This document shows positions 38,869 to 47,400 of a stretch of 64,000 bases of DNA, piece by piece. The position numbers and the translations under genes were made by a program. Source of the DNA: Franconibacter helveticus LMG 23732 (lineage in GTDB: Bacteria; Pseudomonadota; Gammaproteobacteria; Enterobacterales; Enterobacteriaceae); NCBI RefSeq assembly GCF_000463115.2, contig NZ_AWFX01000051.1, positions 1 through 64,000 on the forward strand, read 5' to 3'. Every line of letters begins with the position of its first letter. The first letter of the stretch is position 1. The notes below the pieces were generated by a model. The model ran no database searches. It saw only the letters and a program-made list of their open reading frames with translations, and was not told where the DNA came from.

Positions 38869-40056
38869 ATGATGCTTAACGCCAAAAAGGTTGACACTGC
38901 CAAAGGAAAGGAAAAAACCTATAAGCTCTCAGATGGCGGTGGTTTATACCTTCAGGTTGAACCAAATGGCTCACGCTACTGGCGCATGAAATACCGCTTC
39001 GGTGGTAAAGAAAAACGTTTGTCCTTTGGGGTTTACCCTGCTGTTACGCTTGCTGAAGCAAGGCAAAAGCGCGATGACGCTAAAAAGGTTCTTGCTGCTG
39101 GCGACGATCCGGGAGAGGTAAAAAAAGCCAAAAAACTGGCTTCTAATTCCGCTGGTGTGGTGCTTAATCCATTCAAAGAAGTAGCATTAGAATGGCATCG
39201 TCTTAAGTCGCCTAAATGGTCTGCAGGGTATGCTTCAGATATCATGGAGGCTTTTGAAAAAGATATCTTCCCTCACATTGGTTTGCGTCCTATTGCCGAT
39301 ATAAAACCATTAGAACTATTGGAAGTATTGCGTCTGATAGAAGCAAGAGGAGCGCTAGAAAAGGCGAAGAAAGTACGCCAGCGGTGCGGAGAAGTCTTTC
39401 GGTATGCAGTAGTGACAGGTCGCGCCACCTATAACCCAGCACCAGATCTTGCCAGCGCGATGCAAGGTTACGAAAGTGTACATTACCCGTTTCTTAGAGC
39501 GAATGAGCTACCTGAATTCTTTTCTGTACTTAAATCTTATACAGGAAGCCCAATTGTTTTAATGGGAGCGTATTTGCTTATCCTTACCGGATTAAGGACA
39601 GGAGAGTTACGCGCAGCAGAATGGCGCGAGATCGATTTCGATAACGCTTTGTGGGAAATACCGAAACAACGTATGAAAATGCGTCGCGCTCACCTCGTAC
39701 CGTTATCGAGACAAGCCTTAGAACACCTTAAAAAGCTGAAAGCGTTAACTGGTGCTTTCCCTTTAATTTTCCCCGGGCGTAATGATCACAATAAGTGCAT
39801 GAGCGAAGCCAGTATCAACCAAATTTTTAAGCGGGTTGGTTATGGTGGTCGTGTTACTGGCCACGGCTTCAGGCATACGATGAGTACCATTCTCCATGAA
39901 CAAGGTTTTGATAGCGCTTGGATTGAAACTCAACTAGCCCATACTGATAAAAACTCTATACGCGGTATTTATAATCATGCGCAATATATTGATGGCCGAA
40001 GAAAAATGATGCAATGGTATGCAGACTATCTTGATAGCTTCATGGGGAGTGTATAA
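38869..40056 (+). CDS. int: P4-type tyrosine integrase
   Basis: About 395 residues. The N-terminal DUF4102/arm-binding domain has YKLSDGGGLYLQVEPNGSRYW; the core-binding domain follows; the C-terminal catalytic domain has Arg in LTGLRTGELRAAEW, HGFRHTMST and the Tyr nucleophile in IYNHAQY, within the family's usual order. It catalyses recombination at thrW. The start at MMLNAKKVD is preferred; an ATG 10 codons earlier lies within the repeat region. The next gene starts directly after the stop codon. Confidence 0.94.
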   Translation: MMLNAKKVDTAKGKEKTYKLSDGGGLYLQVEPNGSRYWRMKYRFGGKEKRLSFGVYPAVTLAEARQKRDDAKKVLAAGDDPGEVKKAKKLASNSAGVVLNPFKEVALEWHRLKSPKWSAGYASDIMEAFEKDIFPHIGLRPIADIKPLELLEVLRLIEARGALEKAKKVRQRCGEVFRYAVVTGRATYNPAPDLASAMQGYESVHYPFLRANELPEFFSVLKSYTGSPIVLMGAYLLILTGLRTGELRAAEWREIDFDNALWEIPKQRMKMRRAHLVPLSRQALEHLKKLKALTGAFPLIFPGRNDHNKCMSEASINQIFKRVGYGGRVTGHGFRHTMSTILHEQGFDSAWIETQLAHTDKNSIRGIYNHAQYIDGRRKMMQWYADYLDSFMGSV

Positions 40057-40836
40057 ATGATTACAAGAGAGTTTTATTCATTATCAGATGTTGAGAAATT
40101 ATTAGGCATTTCCAGTGGAGACATTTATTACCTTGCTTATAAAGGAGAGATAAAATTAGGGGCAATATTTGATGAAAGAAGTAAGTCCTATACATTTAAA
40201 AGTAAAATTTATGTAAGGAATGAAGATGAATTCAATCATTGGTTGATTTCTGCTCGTTCTAATATAAATGGAGATCGCCATATCTCAGGTGGTTCGTATA
40301 TCGAGGTGATAAGCGATTCTATTTTATTTGATAGCGAAGGGCGCTATTTTTATGCGTATTTGAAGGGCTACTGGAATTTTGATGATAAACATGTATTTAT
40401 TATATATGACGCAGGCGGAGATGAAGAAGAGTGGCCAACTTATTTTTCTCCTGATATAGCCCCAAATGAAGATTGCAATTTTATAAAAGCTATTCCGGTT
40501 TACGAAGATGATATTGATTATATGATTAGCGGAACTGCTGACTTATCAGGCAGAGATTTTGATAAACTAAAAAGAAAATACCTTCAAAGTCCGCAAATGA
40601 AATCTGCGCAATCTCTTTCTCAACAAGAAAGGCGTGCAAAGCCTAGAGTCGAAATTCTTCAGGCTGTTATTTCCATAATGCGCAGTGATATCTCTTATCT
40701 GAATTGTACCGTGACAAAATTGACTGATACTTTATTCGACAGGGCACATATATATTGGCCGGAAGAGAAATCACCACCGCTTGAATATGAAACAATAAAA
40801 AAGTTAATTTCAGATAGCTTAAAATTTGGTTCTTAA
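40057..40836 (+). CDS. Uncharacterised protein downstream of int
   Basis: A 259-residue protein that I do not recognise. Residues about 8-35 (SLSDVEKLLGISSGDIYYLA) look like a MerR/AlpA-type helix-turn-helix. The middle is rich in acidic and aromatic residues, and the C-terminus is helical. Its ATG follows the int stop with no spacer, so it is co-transcribed and possibly coupled. It is AT-rich compared with the host backbone. It could be an element regulator or cargo; a terminator follows. Confidence 0.7.
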   Translation: MITREFYSLSDVEKLLGISSGDIYYLAYKGEIKLGAIFDERSKSYTFKSKIYVRNEDEFNHWLISARSNINGDRHISGGSYIEVISDSILFDSEGRYFYAYLKGYWNFDDKHVFIIYDAGGDEEEWPTYFSPDIAPNEDCNFIKAIPVYEDDIDYMISGTADLSGRDFDKLKRKYLQSPQMKSAQSLSQQERRAKPRVEILQAVISIMRSDISYLNCTVTKLTDTLFDRAHIYWPEEKSPPLEYETIKKLISDSLKFGS

Positions 40837-40849
40837 CAATCCTTTAACA

Positions 40850-40886
40850 AAAATGGCAGTAAAAAATTTTATTTTACAGCCATTTT
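40850..40886 (+). terminator. Terminator after the int operon
   Basis: AAAATGGC-A-GTAAAA pairs with TTTTAC-A-GCCATTTT, a 14-bp stem with one mismatch. It ends 82 bases before the AlpA gene. Confidence 0.75.
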
Positions 40887-40968
40887 CCAATATCACATTC
40901 GATGCTTTAATTCCTGCCAGTTGACCCCAATAGACTTCAGTTGATGGTTTAGCATAAAAGGTGGTGAA

Positions 40969-41190
40969 ATGGCCAATGAGTTCCTTTATGAAGATCATGG
41001 GCGTCCCAGTCCTGACGCAATGATTGATATGAAATTCATTACTAAAGATTGTCTGCTGTCAAATAAATGGATTTACAAATTAATATCGCAGGGGCGTTTC
41101 CCGAAACCGATAAAACTTGGGCGCATGTCTCGCTGGCGTGCTGCGGATTATTACGCTTGGCGTGATAGTCATTCAGTTTCTGCGGAATAA
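40969..41190 (+). CDS. AlpA-family regulator
   Basis: A 73-residue winged-helix protein of the AlpA/Vis type, usual in P4-like elements, where it regulates int or helps excision. The family pattern is KFITKDCLLSNKWIYKLISQ, FPKPIKLG and RMSRWRAADYYAW. GGTGGTGA precedes the ATG. Confidence 0.9.
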   Translation: MANEFLYEDHGRPSPDAMIDMKFITKDCLLSNKWIYKLISQGRFPKPIKLGRMSRWRAADYYAWRDSHSVSAE

Positions 41191-41244
41191 GCCTGGTGTT
41201 TTAATAGATATATATTCTGGTCTTATAAAATTGCGGAGTACCAT

Positions 41245-42114
41245 ATGAATAAACCCATTATCACGGGAGGGCATTCTCTTGCCCTTCCGTCACTAAAAAA
41301 CAATAACGTTGCAACGCTTCAGGCATATAAAGTTATTCCTTTTGCCGAGAATGGCTGTGATGCGGCATGCGTAGCGCGTATTATTGAAATCCACACGCTT
41401 AATAAACTGCGGGAAGAGGGAGAGACGCTTTTTTCCCTTACAGGGCTGACGGTTCCTGATACTGAAGCGGTGGCTGAAGAAATAAATGCACTTGTTGCCC
41501 GCTGCGTGAAGATTTGCCGCCGGGAAGAAGATGAATTTTCTTTCCGCCAGCGCGAAGCCGCAGAGGCGCTGGCAGTCATGAATCAGGCAAGCGGAAAAAG
41601 TAACACGGTGTCTGAAGCGCGAACCCGCAGAGGCAGCAGTATGGAACGGGCCGATGCAGAACGCCGTTATCAGGCAGCCCTGACGCGCCAGACAGTGCAG
41701 CAGTCCCGGCTGGAACTGGTCAGGTCATTACCCGGCCTGTTATCAGCGGAGGCGGAATATATCGGGAAAGGTATCAATACCCGCTTACTGAATACCTTTC
41801 CGCGCACGCTGCGTATCCCGTCCGGGGTGACAGAGCTTTTTACCGATACCGTTATGCGCAATATCATTATTGATTTCACAGACGGCCTTAATGCCCTGAC
41901 TGCTGCAATGCGGGCAATTATCCGGCTTTGCTCTTACCCTACTGACAGGTATTTGCTGAATAATGGCGGAAAAAGTCGCACTGAGGCTTACCGTAAATAT
42001 TACCGGGCAGAGAACGCGCTTTTACGTGCGATTATCAGTGACCAGGATTATGCAGATTATATGGCGGCTTACAGCAAAGCTGACGAACTCAAAAATAAAC
42101 TTTTCTCCCGTTAA
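41245..42114 (+). CDS. Uncharacterised protein preceding the capsid gene
   Basis: A 289-residue, mostly helical protein with no domain I can name. Charged heptad-like stretches lie at about 75-160 (for example AEEINALVARCVKICRREED). It lies 18 bases upstream of the gpN-like capsid gene and is surely in the same operon. In P2 the scaffold/protease gpO (284 residues) precedes gpN, and in P4 the size factor Sid acts on gpN. A scaffold- or size-determination role is therefore possible; sequence likeness to O, Sid or Psu is not evident. Confidence 0.75.
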   Translation: MNKPIITGGHSLALPSLKNNNVATLQAYKVIPFAENGCDAACVARIIEIHTLNKLREEGETLFSLTGLTVPDTEAVAEEINALVARCVKICRREEDEFSFRQREAAEALAVMNQASGKSNTVSEARTRRGSSMERADAERRYQAALTRQTVQQSRLELVRSLPGLLSAEAEYIGKGINTRLLNTFPRTLRIPSGVTELFTDTVMRNIIIDFTDGLNALTAAMRAIIRLCSYPTDRYLLNNGGKSRTEAYRKYYRAENALLRAIISDQDYADYMAAYSKADELKNKLFSR

Positions 42115-42132
42115 TAAATCAGGTTAATAATA

Positions 42133-43134
42133 ATGTTTGCTTTTAAATTCCAGAAGCCGGATGCGGCTGCCCGTTATCATAAAAAACTGACTAAAGACAC
42201 CGCTTACAGGGAGGGTGAAAACCGTCGCTTTGCTTTAGCTGCGCCTGCTGAAAATATGCTGCGCGCTGCCATTCTCGAATCTGGCTGGATGATGAATAAC
42301 ATCACACTGCGGGATATTAATGCGCAGTCAGGTAATGCCATTAATATTGGTGCCAGTGAACTTCATACCGGCAGGACGGCGGGCGGACGTTTTCGCAAAA
42401 GAGTTGCCATTAATGGCACTGAATTCTGGCTGTCAGAAACGGATACCTGCGCCAGTATCAGTTACGGCGAAATGGCAGATATTTATAACCTTGGCGAGGC
42501 GGGCGATTTTGATAAAGCAATGGATGCTTTTTTTGCTGAGGCGCTTGCGCTGGATATGCTGCGTATTGGTTTCAACGGAACGGCCATCGCTGATACCACC
42601 GACCCGGAAACACACAAAAAAGGGGAGGATGTAAATATTGGCTGGCATGCGCTGGCGAAAGAGTATGAGAAAGGTAAGCAGATTATGGCTGACCCTCTCA
42701 CGCTGGGCGATACAGGCGAATGGAAAAATATAGACCTGCTCGCTAATCACCTTATTACTGAAATGATTGCTGAGCCGTTCCGCGAGAACCCGCGTCTGGT
42801 TGTTCTGGTGGGGGCAGAACTTGCCGCACAGCAGCGGCTGAAGCTGTTCAGTGCAGCAGACCGCCCGGCTGATATCAGCGCGGCCCAGCTGGCCGGCAGT
42901 TCAGTGGCCGGACGCTTTGCCTTTGTCCCGCCATTTATGCCCGGTAAACGTCTGGCTGTCACCACACTGAGCAATCTGCATATCTACACGCAGGCGAATA
43001 CCCGCTATTTCCGGGCCGAATTTGACGAGGAAAACGCTGAATACGTGCGCTCCTGTCTGCGTAATGAGGGCTATGCGCTGGGTAATCCTGAGCTTTATGC
43101 CGCTGTTGATGAAAGCGCCATCACCCTGGTTTAA
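42133..43134 (+). CDS. P2 gpN-family major capsid protein
   Basis: A 333-residue protein resembling P2 gpN (357), an HK97-fold major capsid protein. Shared features are a helical N-terminus, the segment LDMLRIGFNGTAIADTTDP, DVNIGWHALAKEY, the strand ENPRLVVLVGAELAAQQ and the C-terminal LSNLHIYTQANTRYFRAEFD. Classical P4 has no capsid gene; it uses the helper's gpN and reshapes it with Sid. A satellite-encoded capsid may replace or poison the helper shell. A hairpin follows directly. Confidence 0.85.
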   Translation: MFAFKFQKPDAAARYHKKLTKDTAYREGENRRFALAAPAENMLRAAILESGWMMNNITLRDINAQSGNAINIGASELHTGRTAGGRFRKRVAINGTEFWLSETDTCASISYGEMADIYNLGEAGDFDKAMDAFFAEALALDMLRIGFNGTAIADTTDPETHKKGEDVNIGWHALAKEYEKGKQIMADPLTLGDTGEWKNIDLLANHLITEMIAEPFRENPRLVVLVGAELAAQQRLKLFSAADRPADISAAQLAGSSVAGRFAFVPPFMPGKRLAVTTLSNLHIYTQANTRYFRAEFDEENAEYVRSCLRNEGYALGNPELYAAVDESAITLV

Positions 43135-43147
43135 CAGGCATAAAAAA

Positions 43148-43168
43148 GCCCGCTGAGATTCAGCGGGC
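43148..43168. terminator. Hairpin after the capsid gene
   Basis: GCCCGCTGA and TCAGCGGGC form a perfect 9-bp stem with a 3-base loop. The AAAAAA lies on its left, so as an intrinsic terminator it would work best for transcripts coming from the right; it still may end capsid mRNA. Confidence 0.55.
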
Positions 43169-43281
43169 CGGATGGAAACTTACTCAGGAAATCCCCGTAA
43201 CGTCTGGCACTACGCCGGAGGAATTACAGAATGGCAGGACGTAACTGCATAATCAATCAACAAAATTCGGTTATAAAACCC

Positions 43282-43311
43282 TTGCGCCTGAACGAAGGCA
43301 CGGGCTATAGT
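43282..43311 (+). promoter_or_regulatory. Possible promoter of the immunity/replication operon
   Basis: TTGCGC (43282-43287), an 18-base spacer and TATAGT (43306-43311) lie at the start of the leader that contains the CI-like RNA. It occupies the place of the P4 PLE promoter; strength is unproven. Confidence 0.35.
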
Positions 43312-43489
43312 TTTCCCGCTGTCGCAAAATCGGCAGCCGGGCGTGGAAACCCGTGTTATCTGGAGGCGACACGAGACGCGCCATGCGTCTTTTTTTGTGT
43401 CATTGCCTTTGCGCATCTGTTACTTGCACTGCGGTTTCTTTGCCGTTGTGGCTATCGTGTAATGGTGGCTCAGGCGGGGCTGACTTCGG

Positions 43490-43590
43490 TCAGGCCGGTA
43501 TCCTTCAGAGCCGGTATTTCCACCCCCGTCTGGGCTACCACCAGTGAGCGTGGAAACTCCGGTGGTAGCGTTACCCGCTATCTGAAGGAG
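43490..43590 (+). ncRNA. P4 CI / C4-type antisense immunity RNA (approximate ends)
   Basis: Two nested stems are visible: CTTCAGA (43503-43509) with TCTGAAG (43581-43587), and GCTACCACC (43534-43542) with GGTGGTAGC (43561-43569). TTTCCAC (43517-43523) is complementary to GTGGAAA inside the repeated GCGTGGAAAC found at 43341-43350 and 43548-43557. This is the P4 layout, with seqB in the CI RNA flanked by the targets seqA and seqC. Pairing causes early termination of replication-operon transcripts in P4. The RNA ends are estimated. Confidence 0.75.
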
Positions 43591-43599
43591 GTTGCCGCC

Positions 43600-43803
43600 A
43601 TGGCTACTGTCTCCGCTTTATCACACCCTGAATTTACCTTTCTCTTTCTTGCCGTTCACCGTGCTGACCGCTCCGCGCAGCCCTGTGCCGTGCGCGTTAA
43701 TGCTTACAATGAGCGTGCTGCCCGTGCGCAGTTGACCGCTGATTATGTGTTGTGTTTTGCCGGAAGGCTTCCCGTCAGCCTGCGCGGGGAGGTACAGCCA
43801 TGA
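43600..43803 (+). CDS. Icd-like host cell-division inhibitor family protein
   Basis: A 67-residue protein of the Icd-like family common in P4-like elements and phage P1: MATVSALSHPEFTFLFLAVHR and the C-terminal FAGRLPVS. The family is named for P1 Icd, an inhibitor of host division; its role in satellites is unclear. Its ribosome site (GAAGGAGG) is partly inside the right arm of the immunity-RNA stem, so its translation may be structure-controlled. A longer upstream frame is not needed. Confidence 0.78.
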   Translation: MATVSALSHPEFTFLFLAVHRADRSAQPCAVRVNAYNERAARAQLTADYVLCFAGRLPVSLRGEVQP

Positions 43804-44033
43804 AAACGTATCAGCAGCCCGCCTGTACTCTTTCCGAAAAAGGAGAAAGCCGCCTGTTGCGTGCGGCCATGGTCAGCGAATTTCTTGCTGAGGTCCTGTC
43901 CGGCTCCTGTGCTTCCGACGGCAGGGAAGTATCTGCGGAAGGGGCCGCCGCCCTGTTTGCCTGCATTGCGGAACAGCTTGATGGCGTAATCCGGGAAAGC
44001 AGTCTGATGAAGGGAGAGCGCCATGATAAATGA
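43800..44033 (+). CDS. Small P4-type protein of unknown function
   Basis: A 77-residue protein, MKTYQQPACTLSEKG at the start, mostly helical (LLRAAMVSEFLAEVL, AALFACIAEQLDGVI). It overlaps the Icd-like gene by 4 bases (ATGA) and the next gene by 11, so it is part of the replication operon. No function is known to me. The GC content and codon use match the alpha gene downstream. Confidence 0.72.
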   Translation: MKTYQQPACTLSEKGESRLLRAAMVSEFLAEVLSGSCASDGREVSAEGAAALFACIAEQLDGVIRESSLMKGERHDK

Positions 44034-44433
44034 CAGCACCCTCCGTTCCCCGTCATTCCGTACGGCGCTGCTGCGCCGTTATATTGCTGATGCTTTCATT
44101 GCACTTATGACCCGTGTTAACGGCGAGGCTGTCTATGCCGAAGAGGGTGAGTGCATCCCGCTCACCCCCGAAAAAGTGGCGCTGAACATTCTGTTCCATA
44201 TCGAAACGCCCTGGCGGGAAGAATTTGGCGCGGAAGAAGGCAGCCGGCTGGCTGCCGAAGCGCTTGAGCAGATGCTGGCACCGGGTTTTGCAGGTGAAAA
44301 CCTGCGCCTTTCCCTTACCGGCGTGACGGAGCTGCGGGAAGTGTACCGGGATATTATTTTCGGCGCGCCGGATGGCGAGCTGCCGCCGGGATATGCTTTT
44401 GTGTCACCGGAAGACGGGGAGGCTTATCTGTGA
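44023..44433 (+). CDS. Hypothetical protein upstream of alpha
   Basis: A 136-residue acidic protein without membrane segments. It lies between the 77-residue gene and alpha, overlapping both by a few bases (GTGA with alpha). P4-like elements carry small unstudied proteins here, and this seems to be one. I see no catalytic motif. Confidence 0.75.
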   Translation: MINDSTLRSPSFRTALLRRYIADAFIALMTRVNGEAVYAEEGECIPLTPEKVALNILFHIETPWREEFGAEEGSRLAAEALEQMLAPGFAGENLRLSLTGVTELREVYRDIIFGAPDGELPPGYAFVSPEDGEAYL

Positions 44434-47117
44434 AAGCACAATCTGTCAGTTCTGTAGCAACAGCAGCGCGTGGCCGCTGGCCACATATTCTTTCTGCGCT
44501 GGGTATCCGCGTTCCGGCGGCAAAACGGCACGGAGCCTGCCCCGTATGTGGCGGTAAGGATCGCTTTCGTCTGGACGACAGGGAGGGGCGCGGCACGTGG
44601 TTCTGTAACCATTGCGGAAATGGTGACGGGCTGGATCTGGTTCGTCTAGCTACCGGGCAGGATGTGAAAGCGGTTTCTGCCATGGTAGCCGGGGCGCTGT
44701 CATTACCCGACGTAAGCAACCAGCCCGTATTGCCTGCCAGAAATAAGGCCACGGACGGGAATGCGGGGCGGGCGCGTTTCGCACAGCTTCAGCAGCAGAC
44801 CCGACAGGGTGAAAGCGCCTATCTGACGGCGCGGGGGCTGCACGGGCATACGCTTTCCCTGCTGGAGCAGCCTGTCAGCGTGGCGGGGCTTACGTTTGCG
44901 CCCGGCTCTGTACTGCTTCCCCTCACGGATATGGCCGGGAATATCACGGGCGGTCAGCTTATCAGCCCTGACGGTGAAAAATGCCTGCTGCCGGGCAGCC
45001 AGCTTTCCGGGGCATTTATTCATGTGTCCGGCGCGTCAGCAGAGCCGCCCGTGCAGGTCATCATCACCGAAGGTTATGCCACAGGCCTGACTGTCAGCGG
45101 GCTGGCTGACGGGCTGATACTGGCGGCGGTGGCTGCCGGTAATCTGCTGAAAGTGGCGCAGCAGGTGCGCCAGCGCTGGCCTGAAGTGCGCATCGTTCTG
45201 GCCGGGGATAACGATTTGCTGGACGGTAAAGACAATACCGGGCGCATTCAGGCGGAAAAGGCGGCGCAGGCCGTTGACGGCTGGGTAACCCTGCCGCCAA
45301 CCCGCCATAAAGCGGACTGGGATGATTTTCGTCGTGAACAGGGCGAGCGGCGTGCCCGCGAAGCGTTTATGGAGGAAATGACGCTGCACGGCAGGGGGCT
45401 TACCCGTCTGCCGCAGGGGTTCCGGCTGACAAAGGAATACCTGTGGTATGACAAGCAGGTAAACAAATCAGACGGCGATACGGAAATCCGCAACATCAAG
45501 ATTTGCAGCCCCCTGCGTGTTACGGCCATTACCAGTGATGCAGACGGCAGTAATTATGGCCGTCTGCTGGAGTGGGAGGACACCAACGGAAACAGCCGCA
45601 AATGGGCCATGCCGATGGAATTACTTGGCGGCAGCGGGGAAGAGCTGCGGCGCGTGCTGCTGGTTAACGGGCTTTCCTATATCAATATCAATGGCATGGC
45701 GCGTGCGCACCTGATGGAATATATCTCACTGTGCAAACCCGACAGAAAAGTGACCTGCGTGAACAAAACCGGCTGGCACGGCGGCGTCTATGTGCTTCAG
45801 GATGAAGTGATAGGTCGTGACGCGCAGTCTGTGATTTTGCAGACCAGCAGCGTGCAGGGCCGTGACTTCCGGGTGAACGGCACGGCAGACGAATGGCGCG
45901 AACAGATAAGCCGCTATTGCGTGGGGAATGCGCGGGTGGCTTTTGCCGTCAGCCTGGCATTTGCCGCACCGCTGTTGCAACTGGTGGGTATGAGTGGGGG
46001 CGGCTATCACCTCAAGGGCGAATCCACGGACGGCAAAACCACCACCATGAAGGTGGCCGCGTCTGTCTGTGGGGGAACGGACTTCTGGCATACGTGGCGC
46101 GCCACCGGTAACGCGCTGGAAGGCACGGCCAGCCGCCGCAACGACGCCACGCTGATGCTGGACGAAATCCGCGAGGTGGACGGGCGCGAGGCGGGAAACA
46201 TCGCCTATATGCTGGCGAACGGGCAGGGAAAGGCCAGAGCCAGAACAGACGGTTCCGTACGGGAAACCAACCGCTGGAACCTGCTGTTTCTGTCCACCGG
46301 CGAGCTGTCACTGGTTGAGCACGCCGCCAGTGCCGGAGAACGCACCTATGCCGGTGTTGAGGTCAGGATGATCCAGATCCCCAGCGATTCAGGCCGGTAC
46401 GGCGTCTTTGAAGAGCTGCACGGCTTCAGCGGCGGTAAGGCGCTGGCGGAGCATCTTGAGCAGGCAGTGACGCAGCATCATGGCGCACCGTTCCGTGACT
46501 GGCTGCATCACATCACCCAAAATTTACCGGAAATGACCAGCCAGGCGAAAGCCATGCTGAAGGAGTTCACCCGCAGGCTGACGCCGCAGGATGCCGGGAA
46601 TCAGGTCGGGCGTGCAGTCACGCGCTTTGCCCTGGTGGCGATGGCCGGGGAACTGGCCACCCGTGCCGGTATCACCGGGTGGCCGGAAGGTGAAGCCTTC
46701 AGGGCAGCAGAACGCTGTCTGGCGTCGTGGATGGCAGACCGTGGCCATGCGGCCAATCAGGAGGATAAAGCCGCGCTGGAACAGGTCTGCGATTTTATGA
46801 CCCGCAACCAGTTCAGCCGCTTTGCCGACTGGCATGACGAGCGCAACCGGCCTGCTGCAATGATGGGTTTCCGTAAGGTGGATAAAGGCGGTAATGACAG
46901 CGAGCCGGTAACCACTTTTTATGTGCTGCCGTCCGGCTGGAAGGAAATCTGTAAGGGGTTTGATGCCCGTAAGGTGGCGCGGCTGTGCGTGGCAGCCGGA
47001 TGGCTGGAGCCGGGCAGCGAGGGGCGTACACAGACCAACGTCCGCCTGCCAGAAATAGGACTCAAACGGGTATATCAGTTTAACAGTCAGGTGCTGGGCA
47101 GCGCCGACCCGGTTTAA
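44430..47117 (+). CDS. P4 alpha-type primase/helicase replication protein
   Basis: An 895-residue multifunctional replication protein. Residues about 30-65 form a primase zinc ribbon (CPVCGGKDRF ... CNHCG). A TOPRIM core follows, with VIITEGYATGL (about 210) and VLAGDND. The C-terminal half is a DUF927 helicase with Walker A GESTDGKTTT (about residue 530) and LMLDEIREVDGRE as Walker B. P4 alpha (777 residues) also binds iterons at ori and crr; repeats of that sort lie directly downstream. The start is GTG, overlapping the previous stop, with GGGGAGG upstream. Confidence 0.93.
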   Translation: MKAQSVSSVATAARGRWPHILSALGIRVPAAKRHGACPVCGGKDRFRLDDREGRGTWFCNHCGNGDGLDLVRLATGQDVKAVSAMVAGALSLPDVSNQPVLPARNKATDGNAGRARFAQLQQQTRQGESAYLTARGLHGHTLSLLEQPVSVAGLTFAPGSVLLPLTDMAGNITGGQLISPDGEKCLLPGSQLSGAFIHVSGASAEPPVQVIITEGYATGLTVSGLADGLILAAVAAGNLLKVAQQVRQRWPEVRIVLAGDNDLLDGKDNTGRIQAEKAAQAVDGWVTLPPTRHKADWDDFRREQGERRAREAFMEEMTLHGRGLTRLPQGFRLTKEYLWYDKQVNKSDGDTEIRNIKICSPLRVTAITSDADGSNYGRLLEWEDTNGNSRKWAMPMELLGGSGEELRRVLLVNGLSYININGMARAHLMEYISLCKPDRKVTCVNKTGWHGGVYVLQDEVIGRDAQSVILQTSSVQGRDFRVNGTADEWREQISRYCVGNARVAFAVSLAFAAPLLQLVGMSGGGYHLKGESTDGKTTTMKVAASVCGGTDFWHTWRATGNALEGTASRRNDATLMLDEIREVDGREAGNIAYMLANGQGKARARTDGSVRETNRWNLLFLSTGELSLVEHAASAGERTYAGVEVRMIQIPSDSGRYGVFEELHGFSGGKALAEHLEQAVTQHHGAPFRDWLHHITQNLPEMTSQAKAMLKEFTRRLTPQDAGNQVGRAVTRFALVAMAGELATRAGITGWPEGEAFRAAERCLASWMADRGHAANQEDKAALEQVCDFMTRNQFSRFADWHDERNRPAAMMGFRKVDKGGNDSEPVTTFYVLPSGWKEICKGFDARKVARLCVAAGWLEPGSEGRTQTNVRLPEIGLKRVYQFNSQVLGSADPV

Positions 47118-47141
47118 ATCGCGTGAGCCTTATTTATCTGA

Positions 47142-47312
47142 GGTAACACTGGTAACAGAGGTAACAGCCTGTGTTTATGCGGCCTGCCGCTGTTACCAGT
47201 CATAAAACATGAGTGGTAACACTGGTAACGGAAAGCAGCCTGTTACCTTGTGTTACCACAGTAAATACAGCAGTGGTAACGGTATTTATCTTTATAAATC
47301 AACGATGTTACC
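47142..47312. repeat. Iteron cluster (P4 crr/ori-like)
   Basis: Ten copies of GGTAAC occur in 171 bases: six direct (47142, 47151, 47160, 47215, 47224, 47275) and four inverted (47192, 47242, 47252, 47307). They lie just after the alpha gene, where P4 has its cis replication region. The close 9-base spacing of several copies suits binding by a multimeric initiator. They are inferred to be the alpha-binding origin or crr. Confidence 0.75.
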
Positions 47313-47400
47313 TGTGTTGCCACTGTTACACGTCCCTGACAGAAAGCGCCATGCCCGTGAGCCTTATTTCTGGCGGGCCTGTTTTTAAAGGAATAACCAT

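Noticed and set aside
43231..43599. Upstream extension of the Icd-like gene
   Set aside because: It runs through the structured immunity RNA; the family start MATVSAL with GAAGGAGG fits at 43600.
47213..47400. Upstream extension of the Ogr/Delta gene
   Set aside because: It reads through the GGTAAC iterons; the zinc-finger protein starts properly at 47401 after AAAGGAATAACC.
47118..47400. CRISPR array
   Set aside because: The repeats are 6-base GGTAAC motifs in both orientations with irregular short spacing, fitting iterons; no cas genes are present.
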